Shown here one piece after another: positions 10,080-22,453 of a stretch of DNA of 64,000 nucleotides. The notes below the pieces were generated by a model. That model saw nothing but the letters and a program-made list of their open reading frames with translations, was not told the DNA's origin and searched no databases. The DNA lies in contig NADL03000022.1 of the NCBI GenBank assembly GCA_002205965.3, forward strand, positions 124,001-188,000, given 5' to 3'. The position numbers and the translations under genes were made by a program. The stretch is from Kappaphycus alvarezii (taxonomy: Eukaryota; Rhodophyta; Florideophyceae; Gigartinales; Solieriaceae). Position 1 is the stretch's first letter. Each line of letters starts with the position of its first letter.

Positions 10080-13000
10080 TCAAGATGAAAAGAAGTTGTC
10101 ACGATGAAACTGCAAAATCGCAACAGCGTATGATTGGATATTCTATTGGCCTCATTTTATCAATGTTTCTAGTTTGTTTGTGGCATATGTTTTTCTCTAC
10201 ATTTACCCCCTCAGTGGTCCACTAATTTTCCTTTTTTCACCCCCTACCCTATATTTGATCCTAACCCCCTTTGTTTTGTTCTTTTTTTCCGAATCTTCAG
10301 ACACGCATCTTACCGTCACCTTTTTATTAAAGTGCGCAACTTTGGAAAACCCTGATTTGGATGAGTCCCTTGGTGCACAAGTAATAAAATAACATACAGT
10401 AAGCGGCTAACACATTTCAACCGAGGTCCAATACTCCTCCGAATACCTGTTTGTCGACTTAAAGAGCCATAAACACCTACTGACAACATTACGAACCTCG
10501 CGCAACTGCGGGAACCCACCTCGTGTGGTGTTTGTGTAGGAGATTATTACCGTACTTTCACATTTGTTAGCTCGAGGACTAACTAAAACTAAATTAACGA
10601 TTAATAACAAACGTAAAGGCAAATTGACTTTGACGGGACCCAAAATGTAATTTTGTTTGATTCTGGAAACATCGCTTTCGGTCACTTGCGGATCCTCGGC
10701 TTACAGTTTGCTATGAGAGTATTGTTCTAAAGAAATCCTTGCATTCCTTTCACGTGTCCATGAGGATCAAAGCTCCAAATTATTTGTTTGTTTGAAACTG
10801 TTCGGGTGTTGATGGAACCTGTTCCTTTGAATACGTCGCTTCATCCCAAAAGTCCACCAGCAGACCTTTGGCTTTGATTGCTAATAGACCGGCACTCGTG
10901 CTGACTAAAAAGGAAATCAAAAATAATTTACAACGACGAGGGAAAAGAAAAAGCAGGGGAAACAGGAGGGCAGTAACTGCCAGCGATGGGTCATTGCAAA
11001 TGCCGAAAGTTGACGTTGATCGTACAAAAAGCCACGGAACTGTGCTACTGATGCCACCACCCAAACTTGAAGGCCAATGGAACAAGTTGGTCTACCCGGT
11101 TGGTGATCTGCCGCAAAGGATTTTCAAATGATTTGAGTCTTCTCTGGCCCAATGGTTTTGTTGCTAATCAACTTTCCAGTAAAACAGTCAGCTGGTTATT
11201 CTCTTATACATGTGTACCCGCAGTGGTTATAGAGCTTAACTGTTGAGTCAACGACTATCTTACTAAAATCTATGCTGAATACATTGGACCTAAGGTAGGT
11301 AGCACTAAGAAAGAAAATAGCGCTATTAACTGGTTATGGCCTTTCAGAGAGTGCACTCCAGTTTGCTTTAATTTTCGGCAAATGTTGATCGCTGCAAAGG
11401 TAATCCAGGGGGCGGCTTGCAACTACTGCGTTATCGTTTTAGTTTTGTTATCAAAAGAGAATAGAGAAAAGGATAGCGGGAGACCAGATGCGCACAAAGG
11501 AGCACTCGTCGATGAATACAGTAATTGGCGATATCACGGAAGGAAATCGAGACCCACAATAAGGGAGAAATACTAACCTTTCGCTGCACCGCACTGTGAT
11601 GGAATTTAAAGACGTAATCTGTATTGTGGGAGCTATTCATTTTTGACCATTTGCAATGGTCGGTTCAGAGCCTGTAAGAAAGCGCTTGGGGAACAAGTCT
11701 CAATTCCAGGATATTCCATCTATTCAATGACCCACTGGATTGTAGCATGTATCTGCAGGGTCTCTGTGATTTTCATAGGAGGTCGCGGAGAAAGGATAAG
11801 TGTATCCAACATTCAGTGTGTACTGTTGGTCATAAGATGGTCACTGGAACAAAGTTGTGGTGTAGTGGTGCTGTACAGTGCACTTTTCTACTGAAGTTGT
11901 GAGGGGCAGACAAGCGACGAAGGTTCAAGTGCAATCAATTCAACATGAAAGACCAAACGAAAACAAGAAAACACATTTACCAATTTTATTTCCTCTAGAT
12001 ATTGTACATCTACTTGGATGGCATCAAAAAACGACAAAATGGCAATTGTCCAGTTTTTGGAAATCTGTTGTAAATTTCAAATTAAAATAGGAGAAATAAG
12101 TATTTTGGACTGAATAAACAGATAATTATGACAACGCAGGGCGCTTCATCTTCTGTTATTGATTGTCGAGAAAGCAATTGGTATACTTGTACAGTACGGT
12201 AGTACCCATTTTCGTTGTAACAAATGTAGGGGCTGAAAATAAATAAAAATTAACATTGTGGCTTTGTGTTTCGTAACCCAGGTACAGTGCCCAACGACAA
12301 ACACACACTTCCAAGGTTGACCACTCGCTTGCCGTTTGCAAGAGCCAAACCCCTCACTGGTGATGCCTTAGGCGAGAAAGAATCGAATTAAACTGATCCA
12401 CTGCTTTCGCTCTCGTGCTTTTTGATTGGGATCCAGCTGTCATGGAAAATAACCTTTCCAAATATACCAAAAATTTAAAAACAATGACTTCCGTTTTGCA
12501 TCCAAAATCAATGATTTATCATACTCGCAGCCCCCTGGAACAAAGGGTGCAAAATGTTAGAATCTAACCCTAGGGAACATTTCATTCATTGGGCACTGCA
12601 CCCACTGAAACTGTTACCGTCCGTGCAATTGCTTCTGCCAAGCTGACAACCTAATGTCAAGTTTGACCCTATCTGCCTACATTTGGTTCACAGAGTCTGG
12701 GGAGCAAGAAATGTCTCTAATCCACACACTGGGCGCCTCCCACACCATCGCGATAATCCGTGAAACGTTACAAATATCCAATATTTATTTTTTTGAAAAT
12801 TTTAATATAATCATAACAGTTCATCTTCACAAGTACCATTTTTTGAGAAATGTTTAAAGGCTAACAAAAATATCCTATTAGTCCGCAAATCCTCGCTTTG
12901 AAACATGCGCCACCTCTTCCCATACTACAGTACCGCCTCCATCATGATGAATGCACTACGAGTCGGAGGACATGAGGAAAACAAAGCCAAAGGCTGTGTG

Positions 13001-16000
13001 AATCAAGGTGACCCATGTTCTTACTGTAACGTGAACTGGACTCATCACGAAAAAAGAAAACTCTGCATCTGTAGTCTTTATTCTAAAAAAATATTTGCGA
13101 GTATTCAAATATCTGTGTTCAACATATCTGCTTTTCTTCTGACTCTATATAATCTGCAAACTCTTTACTCCTGAAAAAATCCTATTCGAAACTGTAATGA
13201 CCCAACTTTGTCCAAATAATGGACTCTTCAACAATTTTAAGGATGCTCAATATGCCCTTTCCGCCGCCTCAGCAACTTGAATTGCAGATTATCTATTACT
13301 CCAAACACCTAAATTTCCCTGAAAATCGCTGTGCTTCTAGGGATTGCCACTTTGGTAAATATGTAATTACCTAGGACACCGAGGCGTCCCAAACAAAACT
13401 ATCTTATTCGATTGCCGCGCAACAGTCAGACATTGGACAACCACAAATCTTGATACCCCAGTGTTGCTGCTTGCTTTCAACTCCCTTGAGTCACTTCCCC
13501 AATTAAAGGACAGAAATGTAACAAAGTCAGAGCTCATTATATAAATTTATACAATATTTGTGATGCTGAGTTACTGTAGGATACCCCTTCACTAGGTTCG
13601 GTACTTGTCCTTTACGTACAAATTTTTCCAACCTTTTATTCCTATGTCCCATTAATAACTATGTCCAACTCCGCAATCCGTCCTAACGTAACGTATCTGT
13701 ATCCCAAGAATGTCCTTGCATAAACATGTACACTCTACGGAAATGTAAAACACTCAAATCAAACTCCCATACTAACATTTTTTTGGCCTTCAGCGTGATT
13801 TCTTATCTGTGATCCACCGTACCGTACCTTAACCCCGAATATTTCTTTTCTTTTTCCAAAGAGACCCATCAATACTTTATTCATCTGTCATTTCGTACTA
13901 GGTTTAGGAAGAAAGGGCCATTTCCATTTGTGCATTTCCTTGAAAAAGGCACTTCTCGCCACTGATCTTGCTTTCAATCGTCCCCTACCTACTTCATCTA
14001 GAAACACTAGCTGTATCAAAACAGGTATAAATCTTCACATTTCGCCGAAAACATTATGTCGATACCTTCAAATTCAAATCATAACTGTTATCAAATTGCT
14101 TAAAGTTGTCCATGACCTCATGCTGGCCCTACTACCAAAAAAACAATCTATTGGTTACACTTTACTGTCGTATTTCCACCTTTTTCTCTCCAAAATCTCT
14201 TCTAATTGACTATCTACACGAATCATTCCTTATCTCCTCTCTCACAGGCAAACCATAGAGTCAGTCATGGCGGGGCCGACTGAAAAGACTGTGAAAAATT
14301 TTTCCTTCCGTTGGGACTCCACAGCTTACCCATGCCCCGCTAATCCATACACGCATTGTCCCTGCCCCCTGCTTTATTTCCCCGTCTCGTACAAAGGCAA
14401 ATGCAACACGTAAATTTCTCTGTTTTCATTCGCTATACTTCTTCGCAATGACACTACCCACTTGTTTCCTTCCATCATTTTCTATTTTCCTTCTAACAGG
14501 ACACCTATAAATCTTTAACCGTCCTCTTACTCTGCTGCCATCTTGCACGTGCGTTTTTTATCGTATTTCATCACGTATTGAAACTACTCGACAAGGACCT
14601 CATACTGTATCGGATAATATTACGCACAGTATCAATGCCTTCAACAAAAAATAAAACCGCAGTAATGTTGGCTTTGGCTACATGCTGCCTTGTCATACAG
14701 AACCAATTGAATCTAAAGCGGCAAGAATTTCAATGGAAAAAAGGATTACATCTGCAGCCGAAAGCATTTGCATTTCCAAAGACAAAATATGCAACTAGAA
14801 GCTTTTACACATTTTACACATTTCTTTCTGTTGCTAGGAAATCACCGAGGGAAATTCAAGAGGTACTACTGGTCACCCTGTAGGATATTCCGGGCCACAA
14901 CCGGCCACGTCTTTCAAATATTAAATCACCCCACATTTCCCCTAGTCTTGCAAAATCTCCTCAGAACAGCGCGCTACTGTACAAATTGCAGCGGTTGCTT
15001 CCTGGGTGCACTTTTCATTTGGTAAACGTTTAGTGCCCCCGTTCTACCTGTGACACACGCCTCGACGCCTTGACACCTCGGCGGGGTATATCTGTTCACA
15101 ATTGAATCTTGTTATTATTATCTTTCTGATGTGCCTGATAGCTTGCCGCTGAATTTTGAAATGACATCAAATCATTTTCTCCAATGCAACTTTCAATCGA
15201 CTCGCTCCTCTTGAAAAATACTGGCCTCCATAACCACAAATTTGTTTGTATGTATACATTTTTGTGATGGTAACTGTTTCATGTTACCCACGCTCTGTTC
15301 TTAAAATAAATTCAGTCAAAGTCTTTGACGAATATATAAAAAAATTTTTCTTCGACTAGACAGAACCATCCAATTGATACGTAGGCAATGTAGTTGTTCT
15401 GATTTGAAATGCAGCTGATAAAATCATGACTAGCACAGAGCTCATACCCAAAACGGGTGGAACAAGTGAACAGAAATTTTTTTTCCTGGAAGAATGAATC
15501 TTTTTCCCACGGACGAATTGGTCTATCACTTGGAATGTGCCCTTCATTATAGCAAGCAGCAAATGATATTTCTATGATAAACATGAACGCGCTTGTCAGT
15601 TGAAATATGCTGATGCTTGAGACCTGAGACGGTATACAAAGCTTTCTCTGTTGAAAAAAAATCACGGAGTGACAGCCTTTTTATGAGCAGTACACGTAAC
15701 TGTTTAGTAGAGGTCAACACATGACTATTGCTATACTCTGAGTCAAGATAAGGATTTATGTAAACTGAATGAATCTCAATAACTTTCCCAGCATCTCTTA
15801 TTTGATACACGTGCTTCCATATATACCCCGCAAGAAGAAGTGAGAAAGTACCGCCATTCTTCCAATTGTAAACAAAGAGCAAAACGTGTATTTCTCCGTG
15901 TTGATTGATTATGGTTCATCCTTAGAGGAGTGCCCCGAATCGATGAACGCTGCGATGTGGGATATGCTGGACATCAAATGCGTTTTTCTATAACTGTTGG

Positions 16001-17990
16001 ACTTGCGTTTGAATACCATGCAGCCCTATCAATCTTCTCGCACTGGAGAGATCCTGTTCAGACAGCCTGGTTGAGGATTTGCAATTATTGCCAATGAGAA
16101 CAGAGAAATACAAACCAGGGCTTTGTGAATGGAACCTGGTACTTGTCACCTACAATAACTTGCTAGCTGGCAGCTCCGTAAAATCCACAGTTTCTTTTCT
16201 ATTGAAAAGGTTTTGACTAAGAGAGACAGAAAATAGCATTTCTCCCTGCTTTGTAATGAAATTGGAAAGTTACAGGCCCTGTTTGTAAGATTCCAGTGCC
16301 GACGAAAGTTTCACAGCGGCATATGGAACACTTACAGAGTGGGGAGCTGACAAAGTCATTAGGACCGCTCGGTAGAAAAGGGATCAACTAGAGATAGAGC
16401 TATAAGGGAGGGGGGTAAAAGAGTGAGGGTAGGTTTAGCTGAACTTTTGACCTTGGCTGAGCCGCGTGTCACCGTGAGCATTGAAGACATCCAATTGTCT
16501 TTCCTGTTAACGTCGAGGGATTTCCATTGAAGCAGTAGTGTAATGGACTATCATTTGAGCGGTCATTCATTCTAGATCGACAGGGCTCTTCTCATTTAAC
16601 GACTGATAACATTTAGAACGATTTAAACGATCCAATGGATATGAGGGCACATAAAAATCCCTTCCACAAGGCTCGAGAAATATTTGAGACCACAGATTTG
16701 TGCGGCAGTCAATCCGATTGAAAAGTAAAAGTGTAGGATAAGAAGATGGCTTTACACCTTAGGAGATGCCTCCACTAAGAGGGAACTTTACTAATAGGTG
16801 GAAAGATATCTCTCGAAAGAAGTTCCGCACAAATTTAAGACAGTTGGAGGGTTGGTCTGAAAGTGAACAAATGTACGTAGGTGCTGATAGGATTTCCAAG
16901 AGGAGCAGGGAAACTACCTGAGGTAGGAAGGAACAATTTCGATTGACGTGTTTCTTTCTGAATGTTAGTTGGAAGAGGGTGGGTTGACGTGAAAAGGGAC
17001 AGGTGACATTCCTGCATGATGTTTGTCGACATATATTTCTAGGAATTTTGCCACCATATATCGGATCTGTGGTTCAATGAGGTGAGTGCAAGTTGAAGTA
17101 TGGAGCTCTTGTACTTTCTACACATGACAATTTCGAAAAGCTCATCCATATTTTCTGCTCTAGGTGAAGAAAAATAATTTTGTATACGTATATATCTAAC
17201 AATTGTAAATAAATTTATTCATTATAAAGCATGCTATAGAATCGAGTGTTCTGGACAGAATTGTGGACTCATTTATAACGAGCAAAGCCTTACTTGCGAA
17301 CGACTGCGGCATAACGTGGTATTTTAGAAAAATTATTGGGTGCAAATTTGCAAGTGTGCACATTAGCAAGAGCAGATTTCAAAACTGCATAACAAAGTAT
17401 AGCAGTTTATAAAAGCCGTAAATTTTATTTTCGAATGTATTGTACTTGTTGAGGGTGGAAAACGAGTGTGAGTAAACGATTGGCGGGCGAAAAGTGCAAG
17501 CAAGTGTTTCGCGAGAAAATGTAGCTGAAGATAGGGAAAGGACGGAGCCGCATGGGAAGCGAAAGTAATTATTGAGTGGTATAGCTTGTTTGAGATTTAC
17601 AAGGCCGAGGTGGGAATTGGCATTCTGAACTTAAGGGTTTCACCTGGCAATTGCAGTGAGATATAATATGGTTTATGCCTTATCAACATTTCGTTCATCA
17701 CGCTATTTATCGATAGCACTGTGTGAATAAAAATAAAAAAAGAAAAAGGTACAGACATTGCTGATGTTAACAACCATCGAAAAGCTATCGATAATTTATA
17801 ACATGTACTAGGAACAATAATTCATTCCATTCACATTGAATATTTAGTCAACAATATACCAAGTGCAAAACATGTTTATGTATCGATAAAACCACTGTAC
17901 TCAATGTATCTCAAACTGCTACTGCAAAGCCTAGACACGATTAGATGCATCCGTTAAATGAAAAAAATCTCTAAAAGTGTAACGCTGGCG
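10080..17990. other. Eight-kilobase stretch without a recognised gene
   Basis: Moderately AT-rich sequence with open frames no longer than about 117 codons on either strand and no motif I can name. Pyrimidine-rich patches occur around 13.4-14.5 kb on the plus strand, and TATCGATA-like words recur three times at 17.70-17.89 kb. The only repeat I can link to another place is at 14861-14915. Confidence 0.45.
14861..14915 (+). repeat. Uninterrupted paralogue of the copia insertion site
   Basis: About 42 bases here (starting AGGTACTACTGGTCACC and running through GGATATTCCGGGCCACAACC) are identical to the sequence split by the copia element at 28.66-34.03 kb. The next 11 bases match at 9 positions. 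This is therefore an empty-site copy of a dispersed repeat. Its own nature is unclear. One frame reads RYYWSP then CRIFRATT, which could belong to a transposon protein. Confidence 0.75.
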
Positions 17991-17999
17991 TGTCAGTTA

Positions 18000-18854
18000 C
18001 TATTCGTAGTCTTCATGTATTACCTCTCCAGTGTGTGTTTTTGTGCTGAGCGCAAACAACTCTGGCAAAAAGGAATATCCTTTCGATCTATTTTGTTTCC
18101 CCATGTTCGTAAGGGGATAAAAAATGGCCTTGTCAAATGCAATTAATGTTGCAGTTGGCTCTAATCTTTCGATTCTTAGAAATAGAAACCACTTCCATTT
18201 CTTTTTTTTTATTTCTCGTTCCTGGTTCCTTGCATACCAGGATGAAGCAGTGATTCTAACGGCAAGGGGAACTTTCGGGCGGTTACCTGCAGGTAACATT
18301 TCTAGTAGTCTGCTAAAGTTGTAAACAGTTACATGACAGAAAAGCGCAGAAAGTTTACACCAATCGTTTGCTAAAATTATACTCCTTGGTTTGCTCTTTA
18401 CTGTCATGACTTTGTCGAAAATTCTGCGGCAAAATGCTGCAGCTCCTCTGGTTGGTGACGATGACCACTGTGAATTCCAGCAAATCCTGTGAGCCTGCAT
18501 CCCTATGTGGAATAGCAGTGATAGCGCCCTCTCAGGTGTGCCAAGTGCCGTAATATAATTTGTTTGAGCAAACTGATTCAATGGTTTATACTGACCAATT
18601 AAGTTTGACTGTAATTGAACAATAGTTTGACAGGAAAGTTCAGTTTTCCTGCAATCCAAGGACAGTACCGTACAACTCCAGTTGATGTTGACATCAACTC
18701 GAGAGCTGATATCAACAAAGGAAAACTTCACTGCATTAATATCGGGGAAAACCAGTGAAAAAAGTGAAGGAGCATGGCTCACATTGAATACCATGCTCTG
18801 GTTGAAAACAAGAAATCTTCCAGCCTCCGCGCCGATATTGGCAGAAAACAACAA
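18000..18854 (-). CDS. Unrecognised 284-codon open frame
   Basis: The longest uninterrupted frame in the 10-19.6 kb region, starting at an ATG on the minus strand. A few readable codons continue upstream in another frame (GTPEGTLLFSA near 18865). The N-terminal half is rich in hydrophobic and small residues (FLVFNQSMVFNVSHAPS, SLFSLVFPDINAVKFSFVDI). A basic patch, EIKKKKWKW, lies about 70 residues before the end. I recognise no domain. Its length is unusual for chance in this composition but not conclusive. No pyrimidine-rich leader precedes it, which counts against an ordinary host gene. Confidence 0.3.
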   Translation of the reverse strand: MLFSANIGAEAGRFLVFNQSMVFNVSHAPSLFSLVFPDINAVKFSFVDISSRVDVNINWSCTVLSLDCRKTELSCQTIVQLQSNLIGQYKPLNQFAQTNYITALGTPERALSLLFHIGMQAHRICWNSQWSSSPTRGAAAFCRRIFDKVMTVKSKPRSIILANDWCKLSALFCHVTVYNFSRLLEMLPAGNRPKVPLAVRITASSWYARNQEREIKKKKWKWFLFLRIERLEPTATLIAFDKAIFYPLTNMGKQNRSKGYSFLPELFALSTKTHTGEVIHEDYE

Positions 18855-18859
18855 AGTAC

Positions 18860-19727
18860 CCTCGGGGGTACCGAAGTTTCAAAGGAGTAATTGGAATTCC
18901 TCTGCACTGCCGTGCGGCAAAAGAGTATCTGCACTACAGGCGACTCTTTACATGTTATCCCACGAGGTAGCCACACGAAAATTTACTGTAAGCTGGGCAA
19001 TGCAGCACTAAGTTGCAATAGCTCGCCTGGAGCCTTTGTCAAGATCCACCGATGCTCTTTGTAATTGTCACGTGCTGTGCAACTGCCTCGAGGTCATGGT
19101 CCAATAATGGTCTTGTTTCGTTACGTGTTGCGCTGCTGCCGAGGTTAGCAGAAAGCCTCATCACTATGGTATTGTATTTGATCAGTGTTGCAATGCCTAG
19201 ACAACTGTCACTCACGTATGTATGGTTGTTCAACAATCAGATCAAATCGTCCCCGGTCTGTGCAGTTTTGCCCTCAACGAATTTCTTCTCGTGAAATTTA
19301 GAATTTTGAGTTTGTAATTGTTTTGCAATTCAAATGCGGCTTCATTTTTTTTGGTTGGTTGTGGTGAGAGAAAATAAAACTGTCTTCCAAGACCAAGATG
19401 AAGACAAGGAACAAGCGCATTACGGCAGATGCTAGGGAATTAATACTTGGGAAAACGATACGTATCGCGTAAAAAAACCTAACAGTTTTTTCCTACAGCT
19501 CTCTTGATAATTACAGTCGGGTCAAACAAATTAGAATATTCTCTAAATTTCAAAAGATAATGTTTTCAAAAAAAGGGTTTCTTGACGACAAAGTTGCGAC
19601 AGAAAAACACTGATAATGAAGAGTTCCAAATGTCTACCCTTCATTGGTGTACATGAATTTGCATTTTGGCGGTTGCTAAAACTTTATGTGGCGTTGTCAA
19701 ACCCGTAGCCTCATGTGCATCACTGTC
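18860..19727. other. No recognised gene; intergenic
   Basis: Small unrecognised open frames only. The last part grades into the pyrimidine-rich leader of the dehydrogenase gene. Confidence 0.4.
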
Positions 19728-19975
19728 CGTATCCCAGCCATCGTCTCTGACCCTCAGTTCACGAAATGTGACGAAGTTGCAGCTCACTCATGCCATTTCT
19801 CCTCCCCACCAGCGCCATTCTCTCACCTCCCCTTGCATCCAGTGGCTCTACATGACACGTACCGATACCAATCTTCATCTCCCCCGGAATCGACATGAGG
19901 TCACCAACGACTGGCAGCAGTCCTAGTCTCTGTCCCCTCCATCTACCACGTCGCCCATAGTAACAGCAGCACAAA
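19728..19975 (+). promoter_or_regulatory. Pyrimidine-rich leader of the SDR gene
   Basis: C/T-rich plus-strand stretch ending just before ATG 19976. The pattern repeats that of the channel, Cgi121, UXT and DUF2009 leaders. Regulatory role inferred from position only. Confidence 0.35.
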
Positions 19976-20838
19976 ATGCGCCCTGCCTTTCAACACGCTG
20001 TACCAGTGGCATATCGGCCGCAGACCAAATTGTGCAATGCTCGTCGCCCGAGATGGCACAGTGCGCTAATTGCAGTTGCTGGTGCCACCGGTGGCGTTGG
20101 TAGTCTGCTAGTAGGCCGTCTTTTGTCCTCCGTTGCGCTGCACGATCAGGGTTTGCAAGGCCAAGCTCCGGTGGCTACAAAAGTTCGAGCGTTGGTTCGA
20201 TCGATTGCAAGGGCAAGAAAATCACTTCCTGAAGCATCGAGGCTGGAATTGGTGCAAGTTCCATCGACTTTTAATGTGGGGAGGAATGTGTTGAAGGAGG
20301 CGTTGCGTGGGGTGCAAGTGCTTGTGATTTGCACCGGAACTACTGCGTTTCCGACACGTGCATGGCGGGATGGCAATACACCGCAAAATGTGGATGATAA
20401 AGGAGTGAGGGAGTTGGTAGAGTCTGTGGATGAGTGTATTCAACGAGTTGTGTTGTTAAGTTCAGTAGGGACGAGTCGGGCAGGGGAGTTTCCATTTTTG
20501 ATTCTGAATGTGTTTGGTGTGGTGGAGGCGAAACGTATGGGGAACGACATGTTGAGGAGGCTGCGAAAAGTAAGGGATTTTCGTATGCTATTGTGAGACC
20601 GGGGCGGCTGATCGGAGCGCCGCATTCGAATATTGGGATGATGAGAAGTGAACCACATCCTGAATGGATGGATGTAGGGATTGCGCGGGGAGATAGTTTG
20701 GCAGGAGATTTGAGTCGCGAGGCGGCGGCGGAAGCTTTGTTTCTGGCTATTGGGTGGGATTTGGGCGCGGACTTGGACTTTTCAGTGGTTCACAGGCGGG
20801 CAAGGCACCGGACAGAGATGAGTGGAATAAACGTCTGA
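19976..20838 (+). CDS. Atypical short-chain dehydrogenase, NAD(P)-binding, probably plastid
   Basis: A Rossmann-fold protein of the atypical SDR group (NmrA/TIC62/HCF173-like, closest in pattern to the plant chloroplast NAD(P)-binding proteins). After about 30 residues rich in R, A and H that could be a transit peptide comes IAVAGATGGVGSLL with the GxxGxxG dinucleotide-binding loop. VRALVRS, VLVICTGTTAFPTRAW, NVDDKGVRELVE, RVVLLSSVG and FPFLILNVFGVVEAKRMG follow in the family order. The frame then changes at a run of four G (near 20541), and the protein continues with VEEAAKSKGFSYAIVRPGRL, SLAGDLSREAAAEALFLA and a short tail to the stop at 20838. Length of about 287 codons is normal. ATG 19976 is supported by an in-frame TAA 15 bases upstream. 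The usual SDR YxxxK catalytic pair is not evident, as is common in this group, so substrate and activity are unknown. One missing base would explain the shift; error or real mutation cannot be told apart here. Confidence 0.8.
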
Positions 20839-21742
20839 GAGAGGTGGAGTATCGACGTAGCAGCGACCGGAATTGAGATTGGAGCAAGCTAGAGATGCCC
20901 TAGGATGTTGGGGCTTTCTCTTTGACAAAGTTTTGACCAAAACTGTAATGAGCAGTGTGACTTTGATGAAAGTAAAAGTGATGGGATTGTTGTTTGGAGG
21001 GCCTGCGGCAAGGAGGCGGCCGAAAGGGCTGCGCTGTCAACGGCTGGCTGTGACCGAGATGGTGTACAGTTTGTTGATCTCAAGAGGAACCGAACACAGC
21101 AGCTTGCCTGTAGCATACAGCACAGTACAGTACAGTACTGTACAGTAAATGACTACAAAAAACCCAAAGTTTCCGACGTACGAAAGAACCGTGAAAAGGA
21201 AGGGTCGGAATTGCTTGCGATTAACCAGCTTTGACGAGTTGCCCGTTTTCGATCCTGCCCCTTCCATAGCGCCCATACCGTGTAATTGTTTACTGTACAG
21301 TAGTAGAGTACTGTATGTACTTTACCGGCAAAACCTTTCTGCCTCAACGAAAACGTGCTGTACAGGCATCAGCATTGACAGAGCTGTTCACATGACCTTG
21401 GCGATCAGGCAAATACTGTACTGTACTTATGCAGTGCACATGACAACGCCCCCGTCGTGCTGTAGAAACAGAATGAGGGGAGGGAATACAACGTTTGTGA
21501 CTGCCAGCAACTGAATGGAGATTGGTGCAACCTTTTGCTATCTTGCTCTAGGTTGTGTAATGCTCTAATACATACATACATGAAGAGCGCTACTAATCGC
21601 TTCGCTGGAAAATGTTGCAACAATGACGTTACACCCGAACATCAATAGTCGTGCCCCACGTCGCCTCAAGAGAAAAAATCCAACTCCAATTCATTATGCG
21701 CAAAAAGTCTACAACAATCCGACTAAAACCTTGTTCTAGCAT
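20839..21742. other. Intergenic; CTGTAC palindromes, no recognised gene
   Basis: No conserved reading frame. The central part is the repeat cluster annotated separately. Confidence 0.4.
21100..21430. repeat. CTGTAC/GTACAG palindrome cluster
   Basis: Runs of overlapping CAGTAC and CTGTAC words at 21118-21147, 21290-21320 and 21412-21428. The words TGTAATTGTTTACTG at 21282 also occur in the 2.3-2.8 kb cluster near 2557, so parts of the two clusters may be copies of one repeat. Confidence 0.55.
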
Positions 21743-22033
21743 TCATTTACCCGTGGCAAGCAATCCACCAGTCCAAGAGTCCGACTTGCCAACATGCAAC
21801 CGTGCAACAATTTTTGTCACCATGTTCGAGTTATCGCACTGTAGCCCCGCGCCGATATTGGGATCGAGCGGCATTTCACACCATGTAACCCCGGTGCAGA
21901 CAGTTATCCCAATATCGAGGCAATGCCAATCCTTCCATATCAAAGCAGCGTTTCTCATCTCGCCAGATTCATCGGGCTGTATGTTCGAGTTGTCGCCATT
22001 ACCAGAGCGCGATATTGGACCGAGCACTACCAC
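21743..22033 (-). CDS. Unrecognised short frame with an internal repeat
   Basis: A 96-codon minus-strand frame in which two segments resemble each other: LGPISRSGNGDNSNI and LDPNIGAGLQCDNSNM, about 53 codons apart. At DNA level this is a direct repeat of about 45 bp (21822-21872 and 21981-22026). Preservation of frame between the copies is weak evidence for coding. No family recognised; could equally be non-coding repeats. Confidence 0.2.
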   Translation of the reverse strand: MVVLGPISRSGNGDNSNIQPDESGEMRNAALIWKDWHCLDIGITVCTGVTWCEMPLDPNIGAGLQCDNSNMVTKIVARLHVGKSDSWTGGLLATGK

Positions 22034-22453
22034 GGCCCATCAAGCGTGACTCGTAACACGCCTGATGAATATCTGACTGCCCGTTGTACACCACCCTTTC
22101 CGAATAAAAATCTTGTAACAATGCTGCAAACATTCCGGCACTCATTGAGCCTCGTGAAAGAATTGAGACTCATCAACAACTTGTAATTGGCAACTCATCC
22201 TCCTGTTTGTGAAATATACAACCCGCCAAAATAGACACTGTAAACTACACAAAACGAGCTACATTCGAGTCCATAAGTCATCCCCGTCGATGAAAGTCAA
22301 AATGTTGCCAGTCCACCCGCTCAACCAGCGCTGCAAAAAAAAACCCTCCACCAACCAGCCCCAAAAAAACCAAAATAAGCCACACACCCACAATCCACAA
22401 TCCCACGCCTCACCCCCCCCCCCCTACCGCGCACCCACACGAATCCCATCCCA

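Noticed and set aside
14768-15025. FLYWCH zinc-finger idea for the YYWSP / CRIFRATT frame
   Set aside because: The spacing of cysteines and the second histidine does not fit. Kept only as a dispersed repeat.
18827-21861. Shared 15-mer CCGCGCCGATATTGG at 18827 and 21847 as evidence of a repeated domain
   Set aside because: A 15-base match is expected by chance in a window of this size.
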